Shown: piece by piece, positions 26,175 to 35,500 of the stretch | Layout: every line of letters begins with the position of its first letter | How positions within the stretch are numbered: the stretch's first letter is position 1 | Assembly (NCBI GenBank): GCA_002384935.1 | Contig: DGCD01000017.1 | Location: 198,778 to 262,777 of the forward strand | Length of the DNA: 64,000 bases | Source: Pusillimonas sp. UBA3987 | GTDB taxonomy: Bacteria > Pseudomonadota > Gammaproteobacteria > Burkholderiales > Burkholderiaceae_B | Direction: 5' to 3' | Notes under the pieces: generated by a model | The model's database searches: none | What the model was told of the DNA's origin: nothing | What the model saw: the letters and a program-made list of their open reading frames with translations, nothing else | Position numbers and translations under genes: made by a program

Positions 26175-27481
26175 GAACGCAACACTTCCGGCACCACAAT
26201 CGAGCCGTCGGCCTGCTGGTAATTCTCTAACACCGCCACCAGTGCCCTGCCCACGGCCAGGCCGGAACCATTCAACGTATGCAGATATTCGGGCTTGCCT
26301 TTTTCCGGGCGATAACGCGCCTGCAAACGCCGGGCCTGAAAGGCTTCGCAGTTCGATACCGAGGAAATTTCCCGCCAGGTATTCTGGGCCGGCAACCAGA
26401 CTTCGATGTCGTAGGTTTTGGCCGCGCCGAACCCCATGTCGCCGCCACAAAGCAACATCACGCGATACGGCACTTTCAATTGCTGCAGCACCGCCTCGGC
26501 GTGCCCGACCATTTCATCCAGCGCAGCGTATGAATCGTCGGGATGCGCAATTTGCACCAGTTCAACCTTGTCGAACTGATGCTGGCGAATCATTCCTCGA
26601 ACATCCCGGCCGCCACTCCCGGCTTCCGAACGAAAGCACGGAGTGTGCGCTGTTAACTTGATGGGGAGGTCGCCCAATGGCGTGATTGTGTCGCGCATGG
26701 AGCCAGCCAGGGTAATTTCCGAAGTGGAAATCAAATAAAGGTCTTCATGCTCAACGGGATTGCCATCTTCATCCACCGCGTGATCATGACCGCCTTTCGT
26801 CACCCAGAACATATCATCCTTGAACTTGGGCAACTGCCCTGTTCCATACAGGGTTGAACTGTTGACAATATAAGGCGTATAGCATTCGGTGTAGCCATGT
26901 GTTTCTGTTTGAAGATCCAGCATGTACTGAGCCATGGCGCGATGCAGTCGGGCAACATGGCCACGCAACATCATGAAGCGTGAACCCGCCAGCTTGCGGG
27001 CCGACTCAAAGTCTAGGCCGAACCGCTCACCCAGCGTAACGTGATCAAGCGGCTCGAACGCCAACGGCGCAGGGTCGCCATTCGCATCGGCCTGACCGGG
27101 AAGCCAGCGGCGCACCTCAACATTATCGTCAGACGATGCCCCAGTCGGCACCGATGTATGTGGCAGATTGGGAATGGTCATGAGCCAATCATGCAATTCA
27201 GCTTGAATACCCGACAACTCGTGTTCCAACTCTTTGAGTTTGCCGGGAATAGCCTGCGACTCTTGCATCTCGCTGGAAGCGTCTTCACCTCGTGATTTCA
27301 TCTGGCCAATCAGCTTCGACACGGCATTGCGACGCGCCTGAAGGTTTTCTGTTTCCACTTGCACGGCCTTTCGGCGTGCTTCAAGCGCTTCAAAACGTGC
27401 GGTATCAAATTCAACACCGCGGCGCGCCAGCGCGCTAACCACGCTGGATAAGTCTTTACGCAACAACTGAGGGTCTAACAT
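26147..27481 (-). CDS. serS: Serine--tRNA ligase
   Basis: A 444-residue class II synthetase that charges tRNA-Ser and tRNA-Sec. The N-terminal long coiled-coil arm (about 25-110) is followed by the catalytic core: motif 2 in TPCFRSEAGSGGRDVRG and motif 3 in LNGSGLAVGRALVAVLENYQ. The tail ends YMGGLERL. Full length. It is the last gene of a minus-strand run after the isocitrate dehydrogenases; from memory serS usually follows rarA directly in relatives. Confidence 0.97.
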   Translation of the reverse strand: MLDPQLLRKDLSSVVSALARRGVEFDTARFEALEARRKAVQVETENLQARRNAVSKLIGQMKSRGEDASSEMQESQAIPGKLKELEHELSGIQAELHDWLMTIPNLPHTSVPTGASSDDNVEVRRWLPGQADANGDPAPLAFEPLDHVTLGERFGLDFESARKLAGSRFMMLRGHVARLHRAMAQYMLDLQTETHGYTECYTPYIVNSSTLYGTGQLPKFKDDMFWVTKGGHDHAVDEDGNPVEHEDLYLISTSEITLAGSMRDTITPLGDLPIKLTAHTPCFRSEAGSGGRDVRGMIRQHQFDKVELVQIAHPDDSYAALDEMVGHAEAVLQQLKVPYRVMLLCGGDMGFGAAKTYDIEVWLPAQNTWREISSVSNCEAFQARRLQARYRPEKGKPEYLHTLNGSGLAVGRALVAVLENYQQADGSIVVPEVLRSYMGGLERL

Positions 27482-27529
27482 AATCGGCCTGAAACAATAA
27501 ACTTAGCAAAACGATGCGCCCAATACCTT

Positions 27530-29752
27530 TTATGCCAATGCGGCAATTGCGGCGTTCAGCGTTGCGCTGGGCTGCATTGCTGCGTCGGCTTTAGCACTAT
27601 CCGGGCGATAATAGCCACCAATATCCATGGGCTTGCCTTGCGTGGCTTTCAACTCTTCCAGTATCTTTGCCTCGTTTTCCGTAAGCGACTTGGCAAACTG
27701 GGTGAATTTACCCTGCAACTCGGTGTCGGTGGTTTGGGACGCCAGTGCCTGGGCCCAATACATAATCAAATAAAAGTGGCTGCCACGGTTATCAAGGCCA
27801 CCTACTTTACGCTCGGGAGACTTGTTTTCATCAAGCAATTTGCCGGTAGCCTGATCAAGCGTTTCAGCCAGCAATTTCGCACGCGGATTATTATATGCAT
27901 TACCCAGGTGTTCCAGTGATGCGGCCAAAGCCAGGAACTCGCCCAGCGAATCCCACCGCAGAAAGCCTTCTTCCACAAACTGCTGAACATGCTTTGGCGC
28001 CGAGCCACCTGCGCCTGTTTCAAACAGGCCACCGCCTGCCATCAGTGGAACAATTGAAAGCATCTTGGCGCTGGTACCTACTTCCAGAATGGGGAACAAA
28101 TCGGTCAGGTAGTCACGCAAAACGTTGCCGGTAACCGAAATCGTATCCTTCCCCTGGCGAATTCGCTCAAGCGAAAAGAGGGTCGCGTCAACCGGCTTCA
28201 TAATGCGGATGTCCAGACCTTGCGTATCGTGGTCCTTCAGATAATGCTCCACCTTCTGAATCAGCTGGGCATCGTGGCCACGCTGTGCGTCCAGCCAGAA
28301 CACGGCCGGCGTATCACTTAAACGAGCGCGCGTTACCGCCAGCTTGACCCAATCCTGGATCGCAGCGTCTTTGGTTTGGCACATACGCCATAAATCACCT
28401 TTTTCCACCTCATGCTCCAGCAGTACCGTGCCGGCTGCGTCGGTTACCCGCACCACGCCATCGGCTGGAATCACAAAGGTTTTGTCGTGAGAGCCATACT
28501 CTTCTGCGGCCTGCGCCATCAAGCCCACATTGGGCACGCTGCCCATCGTTGCAGGGTCAAGTGCGCCGTTTGCCTTGCAATCGTCAATCACAGCCTGATA
28601 AACGCCGGAATAGCAACGGTCGGGAATAACGGCCTTGGCTTCCTGCTGGTCACCCTTGGCATTCCACATGGTGCCGGAATCACGCACGACAACGGGCATG
28701 GAGGCATCGATAATAACGTCGCTGGGCACATGCAAATTGGTAATACCCTTGTCGGAATTCACCATCGCCAGGGAAGGACGCTCGCTATACAAAGCTTCGA
28801 TGTCGCCCTTGATTGCATTTTGCTGGTCTTCTGGCAGCGCAGCAATTTTGGCATAGAGGTCGCCAATCCCGTTATTGGGATCGAAGCCGATCTTTTCAAA
28901 CGTATCAGCGTGTTTGGCCAATACCTCTTTATAAAAAACAGACACAACGTGACCAAAAATCACAGGGTCGGACACCTTCATCATGGTGGCCTTCAAATGC
29001 ACTGAAAACAAAACGCCCTGCTTCTTGGCATCTTCAATTTGCGCTTCCAGAAAGCTGCGCAACTTGCCGACCGACAACACGGCGGCGTCAATAACTTCAC
29101 CGGCCTTGAGCGTCGTTTTTTCTTTTAAAACCGTTTTACTGCCGTCTTTGGCGGTCAGCTCGATTTTTACATCGCCGGCCTGTTCGACCGTCACGGATTT
29201 CTCGCTGCCGTAAAAGTCACCGTCTTCCATACTGGCCACATGCGACTTGGAGTCAGACTTCCACGCCCCCATGCGATGAGGGTGCTTGCGCGCATAATTC
29301 TTTACCGACAAGGGTGCCCGGCGATCGGAATTACCTTCACGCAACACCGGATTCACCGCGCTGCCTTTCACTTTGTCGTAACGCGCCTTGATATCTTTTT
29401 CTTCGTCGCTCTTGGGCTCGTCGGGATAATCGGGCAAGGCATAACCTTGGGCCTGCAGTTCTTTAACGGCGGCTTTCAACTGGGGAATGGAAGCGCTGAT
29501 GTTGGGCAGCTTGATGATATTGGCTTCCGGCTTTTTCGCCAGCTCACCCAACTCAGCCAGCGCATCAGGCGTTTTTTGATCTGCGGCCAGTTTATCGGAG
29601 AAAACGGCCAGAATCCGGCCTCCCAACGAGATATCGCGTGTTTCCATGGCAATCCCGGCGGTACGCGCAAACGCTTCCACCATGGGAAGCAGGGAATGGG
29701 TTGCCAAAGCAGGCGCTTCATCGGTAAGGGTATAGATAATCTTAGAAGTCAT
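27530..29752 (-). CDS. NADP-dependent isocitrate dehydrogenase, monomeric type
   Basis: A 740-residue monomeric IDH (IDH-II type), which decarboxylates isocitrate to 2-oxoglutarate with NADP. Family blocks are visible: IYTLTDEAPALATHSLLP at the start, NSDRRAPLSVKNYARKHPHRMG region (landmark SDRRAP), KATMMKVSDPVIFGH, DVIIDASMPVVVRDSG, VLRDYLTDLFPILEVGTSAKMLS and LDNRGSHFYLIMYWA. GAGGAAACT precedes the ATG at 29752, so the longer reading frame is not used. It is unrelated in fold order to the dimeric IDH encoded just upstream. A dedicated promoter and palindrome lie in the 132-bp spacer. Confidence 0.95.
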   Translation of the reverse strand: MTSKIIYTLTDEAPALATHSLLPMVEAFARTAGIAMETRDISLGGRILAVFSDKLAADQKTPDALAELGELAKKPEANIIKLPNISASIPQLKAAVKELQAQGYALPDYPDEPKSDEEKDIKARYDKVKGSAVNPVLREGNSDRRAPLSVKNYARKHPHRMGAWKSDSKSHVASMEDGDFYGSEKSVTVEQAGDVKIELTAKDGSKTVLKEKTTLKAGEVIDAAVLSVGKLRSFLEAQIEDAKKQGVLFSVHLKATMMKVSDPVIFGHVVSVFYKEVLAKHADTFEKIGFDPNNGIGDLYAKIAALPEDQQNAIKGDIEALYSERPSLAMVNSDKGITNLHVPSDVIIDASMPVVVRDSGTMWNAKGDQQEAKAVIPDRCYSGVYQAVIDDCKANGALDPATMGSVPNVGLMAQAAEEYGSHDKTFVIPADGVVRVTDAAGTVLLEHEVEKGDLWRMCQTKDAAIQDWVKLAVTRARLSDTPAVFWLDAQRGHDAQLIQKVEHYLKDHDTQGLDIRIMKPVDATLFSLERIRQGKDTISVTGNVLRDYLTDLFPILEVGTSAKMLSIVPLMAGGGLFETGAGGSAPKHVQQFVEEGFLRWDSLGEFLALAASLEHLGNAYNNPRAKLLAETLDQATGKLLDENKSPERKVGGLDNRGSHFYLIMYWAQALASQTTDTELQGKFTQFAKSLTENEAKILEELKATQGKPMDIGGYYRPDSAKADAAMQPSATLNAAIAALA

Positions 29753-29839
29753 AGTTTCCTCGTAAACCTGGGTCAGTCGCGGAAAAGACCTGCCCGGACA
29801 CATATCCGGGCCGCTTGCCCCGCGGTGTTGGGTTTTTTA

Positions 29840-29881
29840 ATCTTATATAAGATACAAGACAATGATCGTATTATAACGATC
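29840..29881 (-). promoter_or_regulatory. Promoter with palindromes for the monomeric isocitrate dehydrogenase
   Basis: On the minus strand a consensus TATAAT (29875 down to 29870) sits between perfect 6-bp inverted arms GATCGT/ACGATC (29864-29881). About ten bases past the predicted start lies a perfect 14-bp palindrome ATCTTATATAAGAT (29840-29853), a shape common for GntR-type operators. The -35 is weak and would lie in the end of icd. This suggests an independently regulated promoter; the regulator is unknown. Confidence 0.55.
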
Positions 29882-29884
29882 GCA

Positions 29885-31150
29885 TCACTGCAACGACATT
29901 CCGTCGACAATTTCACGGCCAAACCCTGAACATGACACTTGCGTGGCGCCTGGCATCAAACGGGCGAAATCGTATGTCACGACCTTGCGCTGAATGGCCG
30001 ACTCCAATCCGCCCAGAATCAAATCAGCCGCTTCGTGCCACCCCATATGCCGCAACATCATTTCTGCCGAAAGAATGGCCGAACTTGGATTGACATAGTC
30101 TTTACCTGCATATTGCGGCGAAGAGCCATGCGTTACTTCAAAAAGTGCAACGGTATCCGACAGGTTTGCACCCGGCGCAATGCCCGTTCCCCCAATCTGA
30201 GCAGCCAGTGCAGAAGAAAAATAGTCGCCGTTCAAATTAGGCGTGGCAATCACGTCGAATTCAAGCGGTCGCAACAGTGATTGAGCCAGAAAGGCATCGG
30301 CCAATGCATCTTTCACGATAATGTCTCGACCGGTCCGGGGATTTCGGATTCGGCACCGCGGGCCGCCGTCGACCTGTTGCGCGTCGAACTCAGCCAGCGC
30401 CAGCTCATAACCCCAATCGCGAAAAGCCCCTTCGGTAAATTTCATGATGTTGCCTTTGTGCACCAGCGTAACCGAATTGCGATCGTGGTCAATGGCATAC
30501 TGAATTGCCTTGCGCACAAGCCGTTGCGTGCCCTCGCGCGATATCGGCTTAATGCCAATGGCCGTTGTGTCCGGGAACCGGATCTGGCTGCTGTGCAATT
30601 CGTTTTGCAGAAACTGAATCAGTGCGCGTGCCTGTTCCGACTCGGCGGGGAACTCAATACCGGCATAGACGTCCTCGGCATTTTCGCGAAAAAGCACCAT
30701 ATTCGTTCTTTCCGGGTTACAAACCGGCGACGGCACCCCTTTTATATACCGCAGTGGCCGCAATGAAACATACAAATCAAGCTGTTGGCGTAGCGCTACA
30801 TTGAACGAACGCATGCCACTACTGACCGGTGTGGTTAGCGGGCCCTTGATCGCAACGCCAAAATCCTTGATTGCCTGCACCGTTTCATCCGGCAAGCCGG
30901 ATTCTTCACCGTAATGTTGCGTGGCCTTTGCACCCGCGTAAACTTCCATCCAGTGGATCGCCCTGCGACCGCCATATGCCTTTTCAATGGCGGCATCAGT
31001 CACACTGCGCATGACCGGCATGATATCCGCCCCGGTCCCATCTCCCTCAATGAACGGAATAACCACTTGGTCAGGCACCAGTAGTGTGCCATTGGCGCCA
31101 AAGGTGATCTTTTCCCCCAAACCGGGCGCTTTTATATGTTGATAAGTCAT
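29885..31150 (-). CDS. icd: NADP-type isocitrate dehydrogenase, dimeric type
   Basis: A 421-residue homodimeric enzyme of the E. coli Icd type. Substrate residues are in SSGMRSFNVALRQQLDLY, and FRENAEDVYAGIE, KGNIMKFTEGAFRDWGYE and NLNGDYFSSALAAQIGGTG are present. In the cofactor region, SPQYAGKDYV stands where E. coli has APKYAGQDKV, so the residue matching Lys344, which contacts the NADP 2'-phosphate, is Gln; the Tyr and Arg matching Tyr391 and Arg395 remain in YDFARLM. NADP use is likely but should be tested. The start overlaps the rarA stop by 4 bp. Confidence 0.92.
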   Translation of the reverse strand: MTYQHIKAPGLGEKITFGANGTLLVPDQVVIPFIEGDGTGADIMPVMRSVTDAAIEKAYGGRRAIHWMEVYAGAKATQHYGEESGLPDETVQAIKDFGVAIKGPLTTPVSSGMRSFNVALRQQLDLYVSLRPLRYIKGVPSPVCNPERTNMVLFRENAEDVYAGIEFPAESEQARALIQFLQNELHSSQIRFPDTTAIGIKPISREGTQRLVRKAIQYAIDHDRNSVTLVHKGNIMKFTEGAFRDWGYELALAEFDAQQVDGGPRCRIRNPRTGRDIIVKDALADAFLAQSLLRPLEFDVIATPNLNGDYFSSALAAQIGGTGIAPGANLSDTVALFEVTHGSSPQYAGKDYVNPSSAILSAEMMLRHMGWHEAADLILGGLESAIQRKVVTYDFARLMPGATQVSCSGFGREIVDGMSLQ

Positions 31151-32487
31151 GATTTAACCTCGTCGTCCAGGCTGCGCAAGAACGCCATTTTTTCAGCAAT
31201 TTTTAATTCCATTCCACGCGCAACCGGCTGATACCAGTTTTGCTCGGGCATGCCATCGGGTAAATAGGTTTCACCGGCAGCGTATCCATGCGGCTCATCG
31301 TGAGCATAACGATACGCATGCCCATAACCCAGCTCTTTCATGAGCCGCGTGGGCGCATTGCGCAAATGAACGGGTACCTCTCGGCTTTTGTCTTGTTTCA
31401 CAAATGCATTAGCCCGATTGTACGCAACATAGCCCGCATTACTCTTGGCTGCAATCGCCAGGTACATAACCGCTTGCGCCAGCGCCAATTCACCTTCCGG
31501 AGAGCCCAGCCTGTCGTAGGTCACGGCCGCCTCATTGGCGATCTGCATCGCTCGGGGATCGGCCAAGCCAATATCCTCCCAAGCCATGCGGATAATCCGC
31601 CGGGCCAGGTACTTTGGATCCGCGCCGCCATCGAGCATACGACAAAGCCAATACAAAGCGGCATCCGGGTTCGAGCCCCGAACAGACTTATGCAGTGCAC
31701 TGATTTGGTCGTAAAACGCATCACCGCCTTTGTCGAAACGACGCAAATTCTGGGACAAGGCAACTTCCAGCCACGCCGGGTCAATTAGCGAGCGGCCCGC
31801 AGCACGCGCGGCTTCCGCCACGACTTCCACTGCATTGATCAGGCGCCGCGCATCACCATCGGCCCAGGCCGCCAGTTGTTTGCAGGCATCGTCGCTCAGC
31901 GTAAGACTGTGTGCACTGGCTTCGCCGGCAGCGTCCTTATTCAACAAAGCCAGTGCCTGTGAGGCCAGCAGCGCCAGATCGTCTGCCGACAGCGGCTCCA
32001 GCACATAGACCCTGGCGCGCGACAACAACGCCGAATTCACCTCAAACGAAGGGTTTTCAGTGGTCGCGCCGATAAAGGTAAACAGCCCACTTTCAACGTA
32101 GGGCAAAAATGCATCCTGCTGCGCTTTATTGAAACGATGTACCTCATCGACAAAAAGAATGGTGCGTCGCCCCTGCCCTTGTGCCACCTGGGCTGCCGTT
32201 ACGGCATCACGTATATCCTTGACGCCGCCCAGAACAGCGGAAATTGCCAGAAACTGGGCATCAAAACCGTCGGCCATCAAACGGGCCAGCGTGGTTTTGC
32301 CCACGCCCGGTGGCCCCCAGAAAATCATGGAATGCGGCCGCCCGGACTCAAAGGCCACCCGCAAGGGCTTGCCTTTGCCCAGCAAATGCATTTGCCCGGC
32401 AACCTGATCCAGCGCGCGGGGTCGAAGACGCTCGGCCAAAGGCGCACCGGCAGGCAATTTATGAAGGGAAGGAGAAAACAGATCCAT
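31147..32487 (-). CDS. rarA: Replication-associated recombination protein A (AAA ATPase)
   Basis: A 446-residue clamp-loader-like ATPase that acts at stalled replication forks with SSB. Walker A GPPGVGKTTLARL (about 58-70), Walker B ILFVDEVHRFNKAQQDAFLP, sensor ATTENPSFEVNSALLSRARVY and the C-terminal RarA tetramerisation part (HDEPHGYAAGETYLPDG) are visible. Its ATG overlaps the lolA stop by 1 bp and its stop overlaps the icd start by 4 bp, so it is translationally coupled to both. Confidence 0.96.
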   Translation of the reverse strand: MDLFSPSLHKLPAGAPLAERLRPRALDQVAGQMHLLGKGKPLRVAFESGRPHSMIFWGPPGVGKTTLARLMADGFDAQFLAISAVLGGVKDIRDAVTAAQVAQGQGRRTILFVDEVHRFNKAQQDAFLPYVESGLFTFIGATTENPSFEVNSALLSRARVYVLEPLSADDLALLASQALALLNKDAAGEASAHSLTLSDDACKQLAAWADGDARRLINAVEVVAEAARAAGRSLIDPAWLEVALSQNLRRFDKGGDAFYDQISALHKSVRGSNPDAALYWLCRMLDGGADPKYLARRIIRMAWEDIGLADPRAMQIANEAAVTYDRLGSPEGELALAQAVMYLAIAAKSNAGYVAYNRANAFVKQDKSREVPVHLRNAPTRLMKELGYGHAYRYAHDEPHGYAAGETYLPDGMPEQNWYQPVARGMELKIAEKMAFLRSLDDEVKS

Positions 32488-33116
32488 TAATGCTGCAACA
32501 CGACATGATCGACGCCATCGGGCACAACAAAACGAAAAACACTATCGGGAATATCAGGATTTGTCTGTACCGCTTCAAAAGAAATCACGGTGGTTTGTCC
32601 AAAACCATCAAGCAACTTCAACTGAACCGGTAAGCCATTCCTGAAGCCCAGGTCAACGTGTTGAAAACCGGCATCGGCACTGTTCGGGGTCGCCCTTAGC
32701 CAGGCCACTCCGTTGTTGGCCGGCAACTCATGAATCGCGAACGCCTCTTCGAGCTCTCCCGAGCCAAACAGGATTGCCGCCGGTGACGCACCTACGGACT
32801 CGTCGACCGAGCGCTCGGTGACCTGTGCCAGGTCGGGGTCGTATTGCATGACCTGCTCACCATTGGAAACAATCAATTGCTCATAAGGCTCGACAATTTC
32901 CCATTTAAAACGGCCAGGTCGTTTAAACGCAAAGTCACCCGTTTGGGCTGTTTTGGTTTCACCTGTTTGCGTTTCAGTTTGCTGCGAAAATTTGCCTGAC
33001 GCCGTTTGCACCTGCTCGTTGAACTGGCTTAACTGCGCCCGCGCACTGGTTTGGGCCTGAACCAGCATGGGCAAAATGCCAATAACGGCCGCAACCAATA
33101 ACGATTTAATCTGCAT
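32487..33116 (-). CDS. lolA: Outer-membrane lipoprotein carrier protein LolA
   Basis: A 209-residue periplasmic chaperone that carries lipoproteins from LolCDE to LolB. A signal peptide ending AQA (about 1-22) is followed by the LolA pattern GKFSQQT, GDFAFKRPGRFKWEIVEPYEQLIVSNGEQVMQYDPDL in parts (landmarks RPGRFKWE and WxYDPDL-like MQYDPDL), then FGSGELEEAF. GGAGATTCAGCT before the ATG at 33116 supports this start, which lies inside the end of ftsK (11-bp overlap). Confidence 0.94.
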   Translation of the reverse strand: MQIKSLLVAAVIGILPMLVQAQTSARAQLSQFNEQVQTASGKFSQQTETQTGETKTAQTGDFAFKRPGRFKWEIVEPYEQLIVSNGEQVMQYDPDLAQVTERSVDESVGASPAAILFGSGELEEAFAIHELPANNGVAWLRATPNSADAGFQHVDLGFRNGLPVQLKLLDGFGQTTVISFEAVQTNPDIPDSVFRFVVPDGVDHVVLQH

Positions 33117-35457
33117 TAGCTGAATCTCCTGGAACCAAAATTTCACGATTGCCATTGGCCTGCATGGCCGACACCAGCCCGGCCTGCTCCATTTGCTCAA
33201 GCAATCGGGCTGCGCGGTTATAACCAATGCGCAAATGACGCTGAACCGAAGAAATGGACGCCCGCTTATTTTTGAGTATGACCTCCACCGCCTGATCATA
33301 CAAAGGGTCGGTTTCTGCATCTACGAATCCGGTCACACTGCTGACGCCGTCACCCGTTTCGCCCTCTACCGCCCCTTCCAGCAAGCCGTCAACGTAATTC
33401 GGCTCACCCTGCTCTTTCAATCGCTCCACGACCCGATGCACCTCGTCGTCACTGACGAACGCACCGTGCACCCGCACCGGCAAAGCCGTACCTGGAGGCA
33501 TGTAAAGCATATCGCCCTGCCCCAGCAAGGTTTCCGCCCCCATTTGATCCAGAATAGTGCGGGAATCAATCTTGGACGAAACCTGGAAGGCAATTCGCGT
33601 GGGGATATTCGCCTTAATCAAGCCGGTGATCACGTCGACACTAGGGCGCTGTGTCGCCAGCACAAGATGAATACCTGCTGCACGTGCTTTCTGGGCCAGG
33701 CGCGCAATCAATTCCTCGATTTTCTTGCCCACAACCATCATCAGGTCGGCCAATTCATCGATCACCACCACGATCGTCGGCAACGTCGATAACGGTTCGG
33801 GCTCGTCGGGTGTGAGAGAAAACGGATTCGGAATCGTTTCACCACGTTTGGTGGCCTCACGAATTTTGTTGTTGTATCCGGCCAGATTGCGCACACCCAT
33901 CTTGCTCAGCAGGCGATAGCGTTTTTCCATTTCACCCACACACCAGTTCAAGGCGTTGGCGGCGTGGCGCATATCGGTTACCACCGGCGCAAGCAAATGC
34001 GGAATACCCTCGTAAATACTCATCTCGAGCATTTTGGGGTCGATCAGAATGAGCCGTGTTTGTGACGCGTCGGCTTTATACAAAAGCGACAGAATCATGG
34101 CGTTGATGCCCACCGACTTGCCCGAACCTGTCGTACCCGCCACCAGAAGATGGGGCATTTTTGCCAGGTCGGCCACGACCGGATTACCGGCAATATCCTT
34201 GCCCAGGGCAATGGTCAGGGTGGAGGCACCCGAATGATAAGTTTGAGAGCCGATAATTTCCGACAGCTTCACCATTTGCCGGCGCGGGTTGGGCAGTTCC
34301 AGACCCATCAGGTTCTTGCCGGGAATGGTCTCCACCACACGAATGCTGACCAGGCTCAGCGCCCGGGCCAGATCCTTGGCGAGGTTCACAATTTGACTGC
34401 CTTTCACACCCGTGTCGGGCTCAATTTCATAACGGGTAATAACCGGGCCGGCCTGCGCCGCCACCACCGTGACCCGAACGCCGAAATCAGATAGTTTTTT
34501 CTCGATAAGGCGCGATGTGAACTCAATGGTTTCCGGCGAGACGGTTTCAGGCGCGTCGGTCACCGCATCAAGCAAACCAATTTCCGGCATATCGCCCGAG
34601 CTATCGGTAGGTGGCGCGAACAAGGTTTTCTGCTTTTCCTTTTCTGCACGCGCAGACCTTGGAATCGCCACGATGGCAGGTTCAATGCGTACAGGCTGGT
34701 CGTGCACCATTTGCTCCTGGGTTGCCACGACTTTCTCTTCGCGTTCAGCCTTCTTTGTCTGCCCAACCTTACGATCTTCACGGGCGACTTTGAATTGCCA
34801 AAGACGCACAGCCAGGCGCTCAGCCGCGGTCCCGACGCGCTCGACCACATTCAGCCAGGAGAACCGGAAAAACAAGCTGGCGCCGACCGCGATAAATACC
34901 AGCAACAACAGCGAAGAACCTGTCATTCCCAGGAGATACGACAGCGCCTGGCCCAGCAATTTACCCAACTCACCGCCGGCGCCAGCTGGTAAATTGGCTG
35001 CAATAGTGGGCCGCTGCAACGCCTCGGTGCCCATGACGCCAATGAAAAAGAGAAAAAAGCCGACACCGACTTCCCAACGCAAGCGCGGCAAGGGATCGGG
35101 CCGCGCCGAATCAGGTAACAGATGGCCTGTTAACCGATAGAAACCCACCGCAACGCGTTGCGCAAGCAAGATCACCCAAAGCCAGGCCGAATAACCGAAC
35201 AGGAACAACAGTAAATCGGCAATATAAGCACCCAGCGTACCGCCCCGGTTCAATGTTACGCTAGAGTGCACAGAGTGCGACCAGCCGGGGTCAGACGGCG
35301 TCCAGGTCGCCAGCACCAATGCCAGCCAGGACGCCAGTGCGGCAAAGAAAATCCAACGCGCTTCACGCAGCAAACCGGATACCCGGGTTTGCAGGGGTGA
35401 AGGGCCATTGCGCACATTGCGCGAGGAACGGGTAGGTGCTGCCGGTAATCTAGACAT
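33106..35457 (-). CDS. ftsK: DNA translocase FtsK
   Basis: A 783-residue inner-membrane motor that pumps chromosome ends and activates XerCD at dif during division. About four membrane helices lie in residues 30-200, a short charged linker follows, then the RecA-like motor with Walker A VAGTTGSGKSVGINAM (about 440-455) and Walker B VVVIDELADLMMVV. The C-terminal gamma winged helix (ISSVQRHLRIGYNRAARLLEQME), which reads KOPS sites, is complete. I chose ATG at 35457 (MSRLPAAP). A perfect -10 sits only six bases upstream, so the mRNA may be leaderless. Confidence 0.96.
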   Translation of the reverse strand: MSRLPAAPTRSSRNVRNGPSPLQTRVSGLLREARWIFFAALASWLALVLATWTPSDPGWSHSVHSSVTLNRGGTLGAYIADLLLFLFGYSAWLWVILLAQRVAVGFYRLTGHLLPDSARPDPLPRLRWEVGVGFFLFFIGVMGTEALQRPTIAANLPAGAGGELGKLLGQALSYLLGMTGSSLLLLVFIAVGASLFFRFSWLNVVERVGTAAERLAVRLWQFKVAREDRKVGQTKKAEREEKVVATQEQMVHDQPVRIEPAIVAIPRSARAEKEKQKTLFAPPTDSSGDMPEIGLLDAVTDAPETVSPETIEFTSRLIEKKLSDFGVRVTVVAAQAGPVITRYEIEPDTGVKGSQIVNLAKDLARALSLVSIRVVETIPGKNLMGLELPNPRRQMVKLSEIIGSQTYHSGASTLTIALGKDIAGNPVVADLAKMPHLLVAGTTGSGKSVGINAMILSLLYKADASQTRLILIDPKMLEMSIYEGIPHLLAPVVTDMRHAANALNWCVGEMEKRYRLLSKMGVRNLAGYNNKIREATKRGETIPNPFSLTPDEPEPLSTLPTIVVVIDELADLMMVVGKKIEELIARLAQKARAAGIHLVLATQRPSVDVITGLIKANIPTRIAFQVSSKIDSRTILDQMGAETLLGQGDMLYMPPGTALPVRVHGAFVSDDEVHRVVERLKEQGEPNYVDGLLEGAVEGETGDGVSSVTGFVDAETDPLYDQAVEVILKNKRASISSVQRHLRIGYNRAARLLEQMEQAGLVSAMQANGNREILVPGDSANAD

Positions 35458-35463
35458 GGACTC

Positions 35464-35471
35464 ATTATAAT
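35464..35471. promoter_or_regulatory. Shared divergent -10 element for ftsK and trxB
   Basis: ATTATAAT contains TATAAT on both strands (plus 35466-35471, minus 35469-35464). Only 43 bp separate the ftsK and trxB start codons, so the two promoters must overlap and compete. No good -35 is visible on either side. Confidence 0.5.
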
Positions 35472-35500
35472 TGGCTGACACTAATTTCGGATATTCTGTC

